Shown here: piece after piece, positions 12,330 to 24,427 of the stretch | Numbering within the stretch: the first letter of the stretch is position 1 | Layout: each line of letters begins with the position of its first letter | From: Dactylonectria macrodidyma | Taxonomy: Eukaryota > Ascomycota > Sordariomycetes > Hypocreales > Nectriaceae | DNA: 64,000 nt | Assembly: GCA_020744425.1 (NCBI GenBank) | Contig: JAGMUV010000045.1 | Span: 124,001 to 188,000, forward strand | Direction of reading: 5' to 3' | The notes under the pieces: generated by a model | Databases searched by the model: none | The model's input: the letters and a program-made list of their open reading frames with translations, nothing else | What the model was told of the DNA's origin: nothing | Translations under genes and position numbers: made by a program

Positions 12330-13915
12330 GATGGAACTATCAGAGAGCTCCTGTCCCAGGATCGTAGGAATTCCAAGAGATTCAGCGTTTCAATGTTCAT
12401 AGATCCTCGCTGGTCGGTTACCGAAAGCTTGGCTTTGGAGAAGAGTCGTTCTGTCTCAGTAGACATAGGCGCAATCGATAAAATGTCAATGGCCATCAAA
12501 TTAAGTTAGGGAACCGCCGTCACTGCGCTGATTCTAACCACCATTTCAACGGATCCGATACCATCATCACAGGCTCACGGCAATACACTTCGTACTCGTC
12601 GTCATCCATGTTGAAAATCGTAGCCTTTTGCTCTCTCATCTACATTTTGTACCCATTTGGTCCACTTGTAGTTAGCTCTTGTGCAGAAGCTGGTCGAAGA
12701 ACAGGGCAGGAGGTGGTTGATTTGTATGTCTCCCTCCACAGCTCCCCTACTCGAGCTTTAGCTCTCTCAATCCGTTCATTCCTGTCCTCCCAAGTCTTCT
12801 CCATGTATGCCCACTTGAGGGAAGGATGCAATACCGTCGCTGCTAAATAGACCAGCGAATCTTCCGTCAATTCATAGTAGTCAGCCAGTTTTACCCAGGC
12901 AGTCTCCATCATTGTAGCCAAGTGGGGGATGGCGGTAATCTTCTTAGCGGCCTCTATGTGATGCAGAAGGTAGTCCATAGTAGGCAGAACGTCAGAGATG
13001 GAATTTCCCATGCCCTCGTTGGCCATTGTAGCGTCGTAAAATGGCTCGAGGAATTTGTACGTCTCGGCCAAAGTTACCCAGTCAGAGGGAGTCAGAACAT
13101 CGTCTTGCAGAGCCGGCTCTTGAGCACAAAATATGGTGATAGCTTGGCAGATTTTAGGCCTGAGGACCCACTCAACCATGCCATACCACGAATTCCAACG
13201 AGTGTCATTATCGCGCCGCAGCCTTACACCGTCAGTATGACCAGTAAACGTTTAAAGCCGCTGCGGTGTCCAAGTGATGTAGACTACGGTATTATGCAGT
13301 TTGCTTATCGCCCCTCGCTTTCTCCATTGCTCAACTTCCTTGTTAGACGGCCCGTAGTAGGAATCTGTTGTGGGTGGTCGCTTTCCTATGAGGAACTCCA
13401 TCACGGCCAGATTAATGATGTGGCCGAAACACCGAAGTCGGCGAGGAAGAGGATCGTAGAAGACATCGAACTCGTGTTCCAAGTCGTCCGATACTTTGTC
13501 GATCATGGTGTTCATGTTGGTGGCATTATCCATCATGAAGTATCCAACTTTTGACGCTATTCCATATTCTCGTATGAACTCCATGATGGCTTCTGCCATG
13601 TTCTCGCCGCTGTGCTATCCCTCCAGCTCTTCTATCTCCACCACCAGAGACTGGAGGCTATGGTCTTCGGTAACGAATTGAACTGTGAATCCTATTACGC
13701 CCAAACAATTTGGCGGTGTCCAGTTGTCGGGGAAAATGTGAATTGAAGAAAGGGCATTCTGTAGAGCTCGCCTTACAAACTCCTTTTTGTTATCATAGCC
13801 CCGTTATAAGTCATTTTTAACCGTGTCGCCAGTGATCGGGAGGAGATCATCAGCAGCCGGACGAATATACCGGATAAAGTCGCGAAAGCCCGGCTGCTCA
13901 ACGTGAGCAAAGGAG
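12330..13915 (-). pseudogene. hAT transposase relic 1
   Basis: Reading down the minus strand, blocks typical of fungal hAT transposases appear in order: RDFIRYIRPAADDLLP (about 13880), IFPDNWTPPNCLGVIGFTVQ (about 13720), GYFMMDNATNMNTMI, RRLRCFGHIINLAV, LATMMETAWVKLADYYELTE, and the C-terminal dimerisation block SIAPMSTETERLFSKAKLSV (about 12440). The frame is broken by several in-frame stops (near 13828, 13618, 13252 and 12637, the last from a Trp codon) and a frameshift near 12505. The element ends were not located. This was a cut-and-paste transposase; it is now dead. Confidence 0.85.
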
Positions 13916-13919
13916 AGGC

Positions 13920-13990
13920 CAGTGTGGCTAACAAACCGACAGACCTAGACCGGCCACTTCGGTCTGTCGGTCTAGGTCTGATGGTGGTCT
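13920..13990. repeat. hAT terminus with subterminal GGTCTGTCGGTCTAG inverted repeats
   Basis: CAGTGTGGCTAAC is followed by 'GACAGACCTAGACCGGCC' and its near-inverse 'GGTCTGTCGGTCTAGGTC'. The same arrangement occurs at both ends of the MITE at 47905-48302. Confidence 0.8.
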
Positions 13991-15870
13991 GGTCCGACAT
14001 TATTACTGAAAGGGCCTCACTATGTATTTGGTAACAAACTCATATGCATATTATTCTCGGCTATACAGTAACTGCTACGTTACTAACCTTCTCATTAGCC
14101 ACTGCTTTTGGTGCTGATCAGCCTCGACTGTCTCAGGCGATAGTCGATTGCGCTCATCTGTGATCACCTTCTTCATCTGGCTAAACACTCTCTCGCATTC
14201 CGCGCTCATCCCGGGAATAGAGAATAGATGCAGCGCCATTCGATACAAGATTGGGTATTCGAGTCTATGTCGGCTCCACCAGCCAAGAGGGCTCGCAACG
14301 TCAACATCTTCGGCATAAATTGGCCGGGTCTGGAAGGAGTCAAGCTCGCTAACTGCTTTGGCCTTCTTCCACTGTGCGTTTAATGAGCTGATCGATCTCT
14401 TCCCAAACGAGCTGTATTCGTTAGCTTCAGCATCGATCTCATCATTATCGTCTTCCAGAAGCCCGGTTTGAGCTTGAGTTTCAACTTCAGCCTGCCGCCG
14501 GTATTCATCGAACAGGCTACCTACAGCCGAATGCATGTCGCTATACCATTGCGGCCTATTCATCACCTTCTTCCAGTGTCGTTCAAAGTAGTCGTATCCG
14601 TATGATGGGTGAAGCGCTAGAGCTGCTCGATAGACAGGTGTCCTATCTGTCTTGACGTAGTATTCTTCAAGCTTCGCCCATCCACAGTCAATACCCGACT
14701 TAAAATGGGAGGCTTCTTCAAGCTGAGTATCTTCCGCAGCCTGCTTGAATTTAATAAATAGATAGTCCATTGTCTTCAGAGTCTCCCACACAGCGCCGTG
14801 GCCGCCTGCTGCGCCTGGTTTGTTGGCGTTGGCCTCCATCGTTTTCGTAAGGACGTACAACGGCTTTAAGAACTCGTAGAAACGCTCTAGTTCAGCCCAG
14901 TCCGCAGCATTGAGGAAGTCCTTCGTTAGGTCACGATGGTTGGGGCCATTCCTTGGTTTTTGCCCGCGAGATTGATAGAGATCGATGGCGTTGCGGAGCT
15001 CGAGTGCTAGTAATAACCGGTAACTTGTCAGTCAATGGAAGGAATACAGTATTATAGACTCACTGCGTTAGACTCACCGCGTTTGATCATAATATAAATG
15101 GAGTTCCATCGTGTCTTGCCGTCAACGAGGATCTCCAATGTGAAAATGGTATCGTCAGCTGCGAGCTCTGTTCGTAGTTGTCGAAGAGCCTGTCGTCGCT
15201 GATCAGTCCGACGGATGTAGGTAGCAAGGTTATGGAGTCTGCCGATAGCTCCTTTCTTGGCCCAGATTTCGAAACTGAATTCACCTGCAGCTCCACGAAG
15301 CTCCGCCTCGAAGTTACTAACGTTTGAGCCAAAGATAACAACTCGGACAATCATGCTGATAAAATGGCCTATGCAACGTAAGCGGCGACGGCTGACGTCC
15401 ATTGGAAACCACCTAGTAAGCGTCTCTAGGCAGGTATCGTTGCTCTCGGCGTTATCAAGCATGAAGTATCCAAGTTTCGAGCTTAGTTCGTATCGATCGA
15501 TCACCTCTTTGACGCAGAAGGATTGGCTTTTTGTCGGTTGTCCGGGGCCACAGTACCACATCCAACTTTCCATGGGACTCCCGGAAGTCAAGCATGTCGG
15601 GCGACACGAACGGCCACGCACCCTGTCCATTGTAGTCGAGGGGCCAAGGACCGTGTTGGAAAGGACCCTCGGATCGCCGGTGAAGCAGAAGTGACCTAGT
15701 CGATCAAGCACAGCAGTGCTCTCTGAAAGAGCAATATCCAGGCCTTTGCTACCTCTCCATAAAATCTGCTGACACCGCAGGACGAATTCAGTACTGCCGA
15801 CTCGCGCATATACACTTGTGTGGGGGGAGGAGGGGTCAAAAGAAGAACCATGCCCAGAAAAGGTCCTCAC
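13920..15870 (-). pseudogene. hAT transposase relic 2 with one terminal repeat
   Basis: Two minus-strand frames (15870-15052, then a GTGAGT..TAG intron of about 70 bp, then about 15010-14075) hold hAT blocks: LGYFMLDNAESNDTCLETL, RRRLRCIGHFISMIV, KTRWNSIYIMIKR, ALALHPSYGYDYFERHW and the dimerisation block IPGMSAECERVFSQMKKVI. A hAT-type terminus CAGTGTGGCTAACAAACCGA begins at 13920, exactly where relic 1 breaks off, so this element appears inserted into relic 1. The N-terminal BED region and the opposite terminus were not found, so the 5' side is probably truncated near 15600-15900. The terminus matches the 398-bp MITE at 47905. Confidence 0.8.
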
Positions 15871-16084
15871 GTCCAGACGGGCAAACTACGATAGCGATTT
15901 AATTGGGTACAATGGGGGGATGTTCATGTCCACCAAATACAGGCCTCGGCTTGGTTAGCTGAGCGTTGCCTTGGAATTCTAACCATGCTCTTCCCTAAAT
16001 TCAGGAGCGCCGCGTAGATTGCGGCGACCCAACCGGATCATTGAATCCCGAATGCTGATTTGACGTTGCTTTCCGACACGATGG

Positions 16085-17536
16085 TTAGCACCGTTGATCC
16101 TCAATTCTGTATTCCCTCGTGACCTGAATGCCGTCGCCATGCCCGATATCGTCGAAGCTCTGGTCATCGGCGAAAACCTCAGCCTGAACACTTCCACCCT
16201 TAGATTGAACGATCCGCTCTTCACTCCCAGCTGACATTTGGTCAGGGATTTTATGGTGGCGTCCTATGACACGCGAAAGCTGGTGCGAACCGCTACCACC
16301 ATAGGTTACCAGGTTTGTTGGGTTACTCGGGTTGGTTGAGCCTTTGCGGCGGCTAGGGAAGAGTGGTTTGATCGAGGGTGCGTTGGTTGCAATGATGCCA
16401 ATGACCTGCACGAGAGGTTAGTCCGACCCTTGTTGTGTCAAGGTGGAACTCACTGTCTCACGAATAGACCAACTCAATCCCAGATCGAGTCTCTCCGGGG
16501 TGTGCAAGCATATGATGCATCTGAGAAGTGTACAAAGGATTATGAAGCCACCAGCACAGAACATGAGGCCGAAAGCAAGTTTCCTTGGGTGTTGTTCAGG
16601 CTTGAAGGCACTACCTTGCGAGATGGACTGGGTGCTTACCGTTTGATCGTCGTTTGGAGCCTCCACAATAGTGGGATCGGAATGTACATGATTATCAAGT
16701 CAGTGCTGAGAGTCGTTAATGCGTTGTCCAAGTTTAGAATTGGAACACCTTTACAAGACGTTGGTTACGACCAAAGCGTAGTACTTGGAAGTATTCTGCG
16801 AGCAGTCGTCTATCAAAAAGTTAGATGCTTGTTTCTCTTCTTTATTCTTTGGGCGGAATCGGTTAGTCTCTCACCCCCTGGGTATGGGTAAACCTGCCAG
16901 AGTTTGTTGACAGGTCTACAGTGACCACTGACGACTCCAATAGTAGCTATGTATGCAGCGATGACGACTACCGATACCCACTTGACCAAGCGCTCTTCTG
17001 GGAGGGTTCTCCTGTGGATGGTCAGTCAGCTTAACGGGTGTTAATAGATGTGAGACAATATTTTGTACGTGATTCTTGCGAAGAAGAAAAGCAAAATGCC
17101 TTTCAGACTCCAAACCATACTGATATAGATGTACCAGGCGGCGAACAGCCATTTCGCCCCAGTTTTATGGTTTTTAAATTGTTCTGGTGTTAGATTAAGT
17201 GCAATCTCATTGGTCATGCCAGTGATGCTTCCTTTGTTAGCTAGACACGAGTGGTTAGGATACGGTCAGCTTGCAGCAGGCATAGGCGACAATACCAATG
17301 ATCTGGCACATCATTACTTCCAACTGGGAGATCATCAACAATTGCTACCTAGGCTTCATCAACTGACTCACTGTGAACAAGATAATTGCTACAATGGCTA
17401 AAAAGTCATCATACTGCCAGTTCAAACCGACAATAACTTTACACCGAGTGAAGACACGAAGGAAGAGGACCGAAATGCCAATGGCATATTCGGTCCACAT
17501 CTCAATGATGACTGGTTTCAAATCTGGTGCCGCCAT
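16085..17536 (-). CDS. Fungal rhodopsin-domain integral membrane protein (SAT4/PTH11-like), intact, 8 exons
   Basis: Eight exons join in frame to 354 residues: 17536-17372, 17323-17296, 17231-17069, 17011-16875, 16809-16755, 16705-16640, 16583-16454 and 16405-16085. The seven introns are 48-65 bp, all GT-AG. Exon 1 (MAAPDLKPVIIEMWTEYAIG) has a first membrane helix and the family signature WQYDDFLAIVAIILF ('W.wDDyl'). Then come CQIIGSITGMTNEIALNLTP, FAAWYIYISMVWSLKGILLF, VVIAAYIATIGVV followed by CRPVNKLW, ALVVTNVFTDLIIMYIPIPL, KLAFGLMFCAGGFIILCTLL and ETVIGIIATNAPSIKPLF. These are the successive helices and loop motifs of the fungal rhodopsin domain (seven membrane passes). A hydrophilic tail of about 90 residues follows. 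Members include candidate surface receptors; no ligand can be inferred. No lesion was seen. Confidence 0.88.
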
Positions 17537-20248
17537 TTAACTACTCCCCCGTTGCAAGAAAAGAAGTGCTGAGAGATGGTATTCCGATTCGTCAGAATGG
17601 AGCAAAAGTTGGATGTGAGCCTGTGATCCAGGGTACATGTCGCCTCGGGCAAGTTGGGGAGGTATAATATACGCTGGGAGCAAAGAAAAAGAAGATATAT
17701 GTCCTCAACATACGTGACAGTGGCATGCCCTAGTGTGAAGTACAAAAAAGAAAGAAAAAGGTGGCGGAAGAGTGTGATGGGGATCGACGCTGTTGTCGCC
17801 TTCCCCTCGACCCATGATTTATCCGTGGACAAAATGCAGTGACAACACGGTAGCACCGAGTAAATCCGCCAGCCACTGGTGTTGAAAAACAACTGCAGCA
17901 AGCGAGTCATGGCTAGCCTGGAATCATTCGTCTGCATTAGCTCAGTAGCTGGGAATTGCCGTTCCTTCCCACCATGATGTGAGACCGTGGCGGTGACAGT
18001 GTTAGCGTTGGGTGCTCTACTGCCATAAAGTAAACGAGCTGGGGGTTTGCAATGGGCAAGAAATGGCTGTAAAATGACTATAGGTGTAAACGACATCACG
18101 CCTAAAAGGGAGTGACACGCCGATCACTCAAGCCGCTCTTAATTAGAGTTTGGCTCTAGGCTACCTCTTTTGTTACATGTGGCGGGCGAGATGGCTCTGC
18201 AGAATGTTAGGAGGGATGATCAGTCTTCACAATGACGGGGAGAAAGAAGCAGTTAGCTCCGACCAGAAAATGCTTTATTGCCAAACTGTAGGGTTGGTTT
18301 GGGGCCAGTAAGCGTTGTTTCCACCCCCTCTAGTGGTATTTTAGCCTCATTGCGCCTGCTGATTGGCGTTTTCTATGAACCATTATTCGCTCGCAGAGGT
18401 CCGGATGTTAGTTCAGTTGCAACAGTTTCTAAGCCCTGGGTCCCACTGCTTCAACTAAACCAACAACCCAGTTCAAGATGTACAATGGTATTATGTCATT
18501 TCCTTTGTATCCTATGGTACTTGTATTATCGGGAGAAGGTAGACCAGCCGCTGCTAATCGCTTTACGAACTGCTCTAAATGAAATAAGGGCACAGTACGG
18601 TATGAGATTCCATGGCATCGTCTTGAAGAAGCCATCTACTGCCCTCTCAAAAAGACCAAGACTGCGATGGGAGAACAAGCCACCGAGCCCAAGCAGCGAC
18701 GGACTCTATCAGACTTTTTCATCCTTCAAACAGCTATGCGTTAATCGCTGCGATTCTCTAGCCGATACTGCTGTTTGTCGTCGGCCGTTTCAGTCGAAAG
18801 CATCTGGCGCTGAGTAGGGTAACTGGTGATAAATATAACAATATACGGCATAATACGCAAGGCAGAATCCATCAAGCAATCACATATGGTAGCAGCGAGA
18901 TATGGAAGATGCCGCCAGTCGGCTTGCGGATCGATTGCTATATTACATCTTCTGTCAATAGAGCAGCCAGGTGATACACTCAGTATTGCATCGCATCATT
19001 GGTGTACGGATCGAGTCCGCGGAGGTCTCAATAATGGAATGGCATGATACCTAGCGACGCGGCCAAACCTAGCACAAAGCCGTCGTTTGCCATAAATTGA
19101 CAAAGTGCTGAAGCGCCTGTAACTGAGGAGGTGCAGATTGGGTGTCTGTGTGGCCAAGGTCTGATAAATTAGCCACTGAAGCACTGATTCAGGCGAGAAC
19201 CACGCTAGGAGCATCAAAGGACTACTAACAATGACGGGGCGGGGTAATGTAACTGTTGGTGGCTATAACGCACATTAATCCGTGCAATCTGCATGGGGCT
19301 CCTATTTTGCAGATTTCAACAGTAACCAACCGTGCAGATCATTCCCTTACTCTTGCTCTTTTATGCTACCATGCTGCCGGGTCCCCGGATAGAGGCCGAG
19401 TACCCCCATAGGTCGGTGACATGCCAAGTCGCGCTTTCGAGCTTCCGCCAACCGTTTCCCTACCCTTCAAGTCTCACGTCAAAATCAATATCCAGTTTTG
19501 GAAGTGGCTTTTCCTCTCTCCACGTTAGCATTGCCTGTAGGGGACCGGGTCAGCGTGGTTGACTAGCTCGCTAGTGGCTTCTGAGCCCGCTAAACCTTCC
19601 CCTTTGTCACAAATACGTGTCAAGTGTCCATTTGAGAACGGCGGAATCAAGTGCCAGGGCCGACAGTGGCGGATATGTTGTCAACCTAGCCGAGCTGTAC
19701 AACCACCGTCTGCAGATTCTTCATCCAAGGGGTCATTTGGCTAACAACAAGTTATAAAGGACACGCATGGTTTTAAGCCATTGGAGCCTAGTTTGAACAA
19801 GGTGTCCTCACATTTGTATGACACAGGATCGCGAATGATGATGATGCATCAGGAGCTGCTCCAAAAATTACAGGGACAGCATCGACAGTGCTAGTAAACT
19901 TAAAAATTATAAATTCAAAGGCTCTCATAGCCAGGTTTCTCTCCTCCTAAGAAACGCAGAAACCTCCTTCCCATCACTCAATCCATAGTTCGTTTAAGTC
20001 CAAGAGCATGCTTCGATCGCGCTTCCCTACTGCACACCATTTCACGGTGTCGCCTCATAAGCGTTAACGCGCTGAGTTTCGTCATTTCAAAGTCTTGCAT
20101 TGTCTGGTACATGACGGTTGGCAACTCGTACTAGCGATCGAGTAGGGTGCGTTCTTGGCAGTTACGCTGGTTTCAGCTGATGATGCAAGCCGCCTGGTAA
20201 TTCATGAGATGCATATTGGTCCTTTGAAAAAGGAGGCGGCAAATTGGA
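17537..20248. other. Intergenic, no gene recognised
   Basis: About 2.7 kb. The frames at 17518-18099 and 18278-18817 show no domain or coding character that I recognise. The segment contains the upstream region of the rhodopsin-domain gene. Confidence 0.45.
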
Positions 20249-21049
20249 CTAGCCTAAGGTTGCCTTGTAGATTTGCTGACCATGGCTGGGCGAATAGTAA
20301 GGCTGGGAGGCGACACCATGGGGCAATGTCGGGGTTGATTCTGCTGCCAGCTCTATTGGAGGAAACTCTGAGATTCCATCATCTGGGAGTTCTGCCGGCA
20401 TACTAGATCCGCCTTTCGACTCCGACATATGGAACTTGCTGTCCTCCATCATCGTGTGCAGAACAACGGCATCAGCCTGCTCTGCCTTTTTAATGATTCG
20501 CTCCACCAGAGTTTGGCCCTCTGTCCTCAGCGGCGTCTTGACATACTTGAGCATGGCAATGTTGCATGTAACCTCAATGTCTTGGCGCAGGTATAAGCCA
20601 TCTGTCGGTGCACCCAGAGACTCGAGGCCAAGCTCGAGGCGTTGCGCAGGCTCTATTCCCGGTTGGTTGCCGTTGATGGAATATGTAATCCGCAAGTCGA
20701 CGCTCATCGGGGCTCTGATGTGCGTCTGTAAGCCCCAGGGCATGTTGTGGAAGCAACCCTTAGAGGAAATATCGCGAGAGATGCCGTTGAAAGTGATTAT
20801 GCCAGAGCCAGGCTTGCCTTTGCCTGCGATGAGTTGTTTGCGCTCGACAATCTCGTACCAGCTGCTGTCGCATTCATCAACGGGGGCGTCGGCTGGCGCC
20901 TTGATGGGCTTGTGATCGACGACATGCGGATTAATGGTGATGACCTCCCCGTGCGAGTGGAGGACATTGATGGCGAACTGGCGCGGGATGAAGCCGGGGA
21001 TGGGCGTTACCACCGTGAGCGCTTCATGTTTTCGTAGCATTGTTGACAC
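20249..21049 (-). CDS. DUF7053 family protein
   Basis: A single open frame of 266 codons starts MSTMLRKHEALTVVTPIPGF. The pattern fits the fungal DUF7053 family: an early 'V.T.IP' strand, AINVLHSHGEVITINPHVVDH, then SSWYEIVERKQ, a central CFHNMPWGLQTHIRAP and GLYLRQDIEVTCN followed by a conserved helix. A low-complexity tail is rich in Pro/Ser/Glu. The function is unknown; the fold resembles START-like lipid-binding proteins (remembered similarity, not tested). It stands alone on this strand, and no lesion is apparent. Confidence 0.75.
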   Translation of the reverse strand: MSTMLRKHEALTVVTPIPGFIPRQFAINVLHSHGEVITINPHVVDHKPIKAPADAPVDECDSSWYEIVERKQLIAGKGKPGSGIITFNGISRDISSKGCFHNMPWGLQTHIRAPMSVDLRITYSINGNQPGIEPAQRLELGLESLGAPTDGLYLRQDIEVTCNIAMLKYVKTPLRTEGQTLVERIIKKAEQADAVVLHTMMEDSKFHMSESKGGSSMPAELPDDGISEFPPIELAAESTPTLPHGVASQPYYSPSHGQQIYKATLG

Positions 21050-21639
21050 GTTAAGTTAGGTCATCCCAGGGCGCGTAAATCAAGGATGGATGATTCTCCA
21101 CTCACGTCTTCCAGGATGCAACGCTTCGGCTAAAAGGTATAATTTTCTGCCTCAGGCATAAGCACAATATCCTGTTAAGAAGGATAATTAATCCGTAGAC
21201 TATTCCCTATTCGAAAGACCACTTTTTCTAGTGGAATATTGGCATAGTTCACATGCCCAGTTGTCAACACGTAATTGGACGGGGGAATGGCATTTTTGAG
21301 AATGTCTTTTTTTTCTTCATATTTCTATCCTATGAACGGTAATGCGGTAACACAATGCGTCCTCTAATTTCAAATTCTAATGTTCTTTTTATCTAACATG
21401 CTCAGTGGCGACGGCGACGGCGACGGCGAAGCTAAGGCATCTGCTGCGTTTCCGTAGTTGATGTAGGGTAGGTAGCTGTGAGCAGAAGTGTTTACCACCT
21501 AGCTGAAGAGTCACCTTGTCCTATGGCTATTCTAAACAGGTGATGCTGATTTGCTTTTAATGTCTTTATTAAATATTTTGCTTTCCGGGCACGGTCATTG
21601 GGACTGGGTTATTCGAATGAGTGATTTGTGATCGAGGTT
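21050..21639. other. Intergenic, small (GGCGAC)n repeat at 21407-21429
   Basis: No gene was recognised. The unit GGCGAC repeats almost four times. Confidence 0.6.
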
Positions 21640-23164
21640 CTTGAAGTCGTCCTATTGCTTTGTGTGTGTGAATAATCGGATCCCGAAAGAATGGGTTTCT
21701 CGGGGTCGAATCGGTCTCCGTCAAATAAAAAGATGACATTCCCACTGTGGATTCCCTTGTGTAATTAGTTGGTAGTGTGCAGGTACAAAAGTGAGGCTAC
21801 TAGCTTCCAGGTGAGAGAAATTCGTTGAGACAGAGTTGGCTTGTGTTGGCTTTGATCAAGCATGTATGCTGTGAAGGATCTTCGGCGTGGTACCTTCATT
21901 GGAGCCATCAGGCATCTCAAAAATCCACCCATATAGATTGTGTCTTTCACAATCATCGATATATCCAATGCAGATTGGTGAATAGAGGTGCCTTGGTTTC
22001 TTGTTGTGGAGCATCTGGGCCAGGGTTACAGTCCGCAACTTAGACTCCTTGTCCTGAGGAGTCCCTTTGGCAATGTCGTCGATCGTTCTCCACTCGATCC
22101 TTAATTTAAGCCCCCCCTTGGTCGGCGTGGCATGGGAAAATCTTTCGTGCCCTCTGCTTTTGCGTAGGTAAAATGATCCCTCAATGTGTCAGCATCATAC
22201 CGGTTTACGCTGATGAGATCCTTAAGATCCTTCTCGATGTCAAGATCCGTGTCGTTCTCGACCCGCAACACAAGTTCATTAGAGATGCAGTTAATTTCCT
22301 TTAACCGCAGGAGATCTTGGAATGTCTCGTCATTCTCTTTGCGGCAAATTGCGTTCGTGTTGGTCGGAAGACTTGAGCGGACTAGTGACGGCGTCTAACA
22401 AATCTCTGAGCTCATTGATGTCGTTTCGTGCAAGAATTATCTCGCGGTAAGTCTTGGATGTGATTTTCCTGAATGCAGCTCTCGCGGTACTCCTCCATCA
22501 GCTTGTGGATACGGTCAGTAAGGAAATGGAGATCCTTAAGCAATCCTTCGAAAGCTTCCTTGTCCACCATCACCCACCGGGCCCGAAAAGGATGCGTGAT
22601 TATCTCTCTGGCATTCTCAGCTCCTTTAGACATCCACTTGATGACGTGGTCCGTTCTTCGAAGGTGCCCGCGTTCATCTTTAGCCTTCTCGTAGGCAACT
22701 GCCAGGCTTGAAACCTCTTTAACTACATCAATATCTCTGGCAGTCTCTCCCTTGTTTCTTGGTCATTCTCTTGAAACGGATGCGGCTCATTCTTCCAGCG
22801 GGCGCTCATGTCTCGAAACTCTCCAAGAAGCCACCCTATATGAGACACGATGCTATAAAGCTCAATCGCATTCGTTCCGAGACCAACAGCCACATGTGAC
22901 CCTTGGGGAACGTCGATCAAACCCACTGACTCACCCCAGGCGAGAAGCCGATTATACTCAATCATAAGTTGAAGTCGACATTATTCACATTCTTTGGGCA
23001 TGTCCACCATAGAGGAGAGAAATTTGAAAACTGGCGATTTGTTAAATGATCAGAGGATATCATGATGATGTGGAGATCAGCTCACGCTTGACAGAATTAT
23101 CGAACACATCAAATGCTAATGAGGCAACCCCAACTGCAAGACCACCTGCAGACGCAGGATCCAT
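21640..23164 (-). pseudogene. HeLo-domain / kinase-like protein, degenerate
   Basis: The first exon begins at 23164 with MDPASAGGLAVGVASLAFDV, the membrane-inserting start typical of fungal HeLo (prion-inhibition and propagation) domains. A GTGAGC intron follows. Helical HeLo sequence continues to about 22420, then a diverged kinase-like part includes IEWRTIDDIAKGTPQDKESK, HLYSPICIGYIDDCERHNLY and, near 21750, LHKGIHSGNVIFLF, the kinase HxGxxxxN region. Lesions seen: an in-frame TAA in the HeLo part (about 22978), frameshifts near 22730 and 22100, a TGA near 22340, and a TAA where a Trp is expected near 21763. HeLo proteins execute regulated cell death in vegetative incompatibility. This copy is broken. 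The family is named from motifs; the boundary at 21640 is approximate. Confidence 0.72.
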
Positions 23165-24427
23165 TGTCACTGGCTTCCCTTGCGACGCACGGCAATAAAA
23201 ATCGGGCTGCGAATAAGGGTGCCTTTCGGAATCGATATTCGATCCTGATGGAGAAGAGAAAAGGTTCCAGGAACCGTAAATCATTCGACTGCAAAGGATA
23301 GGGGTTTAGACAGCATTCGTTTGCCGTAACTACTTATGGGCGATACAATACGTGGCTGGAGACGATTCGCTTGTAGTATTATCATGCTGCGTAAATTACT
23401 TTTGGGTAGATATGCATCTCTGTGCGGAGTACCGACTCCTGCCCCACGGCCCTGCCACCAGGCTCGCCAGCCAGAGCACAGAAGAGGGAGTCCATTTCGG
23501 GAAGCATTTCACCAACATGTTCATGAGGACTATCCCGAGCGTGTCACTACTCACCGGTTGGTCGATGAGGGCCAGTACAAGTTGCTAGATACGGAGGCAC
23601 TTCGAACCATGACTCCTTGAGACAAGAGATATGAAACTTTGTTGCGCACGAGTGGGATGTGGCATAGGGTTAGTTTCTATGTTTTGTTCTGAAACACGCT
23701 CCTTACTCTTCTATCAAACGTTGCAATACAACGATGTATCAGACAGGATGGATTGGTGGGAACAGCTTGAGGACGATAGTAGATCTTGATTCCTAGTTAA
23801 ATGTGAGTAAGGGACCCCCCTGGGGAGCGGAAGCAACCACAGGGAGTGCTGAGATACAGGCCCTCACAAGTACATGAGGGATCAATGTAGTGCCAACGGC
23901 AAACGGACATACATACATTGCCCTCCGATCTCAACCGCGAGATGGCTCATACTCAGCAAATTTGATACGCTTGGTCTGCACAAGCACACCGGCTTCGACG
24001 TCCGCTTTGACAGGAACCGCCGAAGCCAAGCAACTTGGGAGCCCATGGAGGTATTGCTTTTGTCAAGTAGCAAGGCTTGCGTGTGGGTGGGTCACGTCAA
24101 ATGGTGTGCTTGGGTAGCACGGGCAGCTTAGCAATGCATGCCAACGATCAACACTCGAATTTAACTCGGTAGCCACAGAGACTGTCGAACCCTCGAGCAG
24201 CGGGCTCCCAACCAACAAACGGAAAACACGACCAACGGCAAAATTAGAAGCAACACAGGAGGAAAGACGGCTGTACTCAGTATATCAACACGGAGCCTTG
24301 CCAACGGTTTTGAAGTCGCAGCGCGTTTCCTCTTCTTTGCCCAACTTTCGTTGATCTCGCTCTCAAAGCCTTGGCCTTTTGTCCAGTCACTCATTAAGCC
24401 ACACGGCATTCCACTCGTTTATGCGCA
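23165..24427. other. Intergenic, no gene recognised
   Basis: Only short frames occur (for example 23336-23620 and 23874-24131), none with a recognisable domain. Confidence 0.5.

Noticed and set aside
18278..18817. 179-codon plus-strand frame
   Set aside because: No recognisable family or supporting splice or start context.
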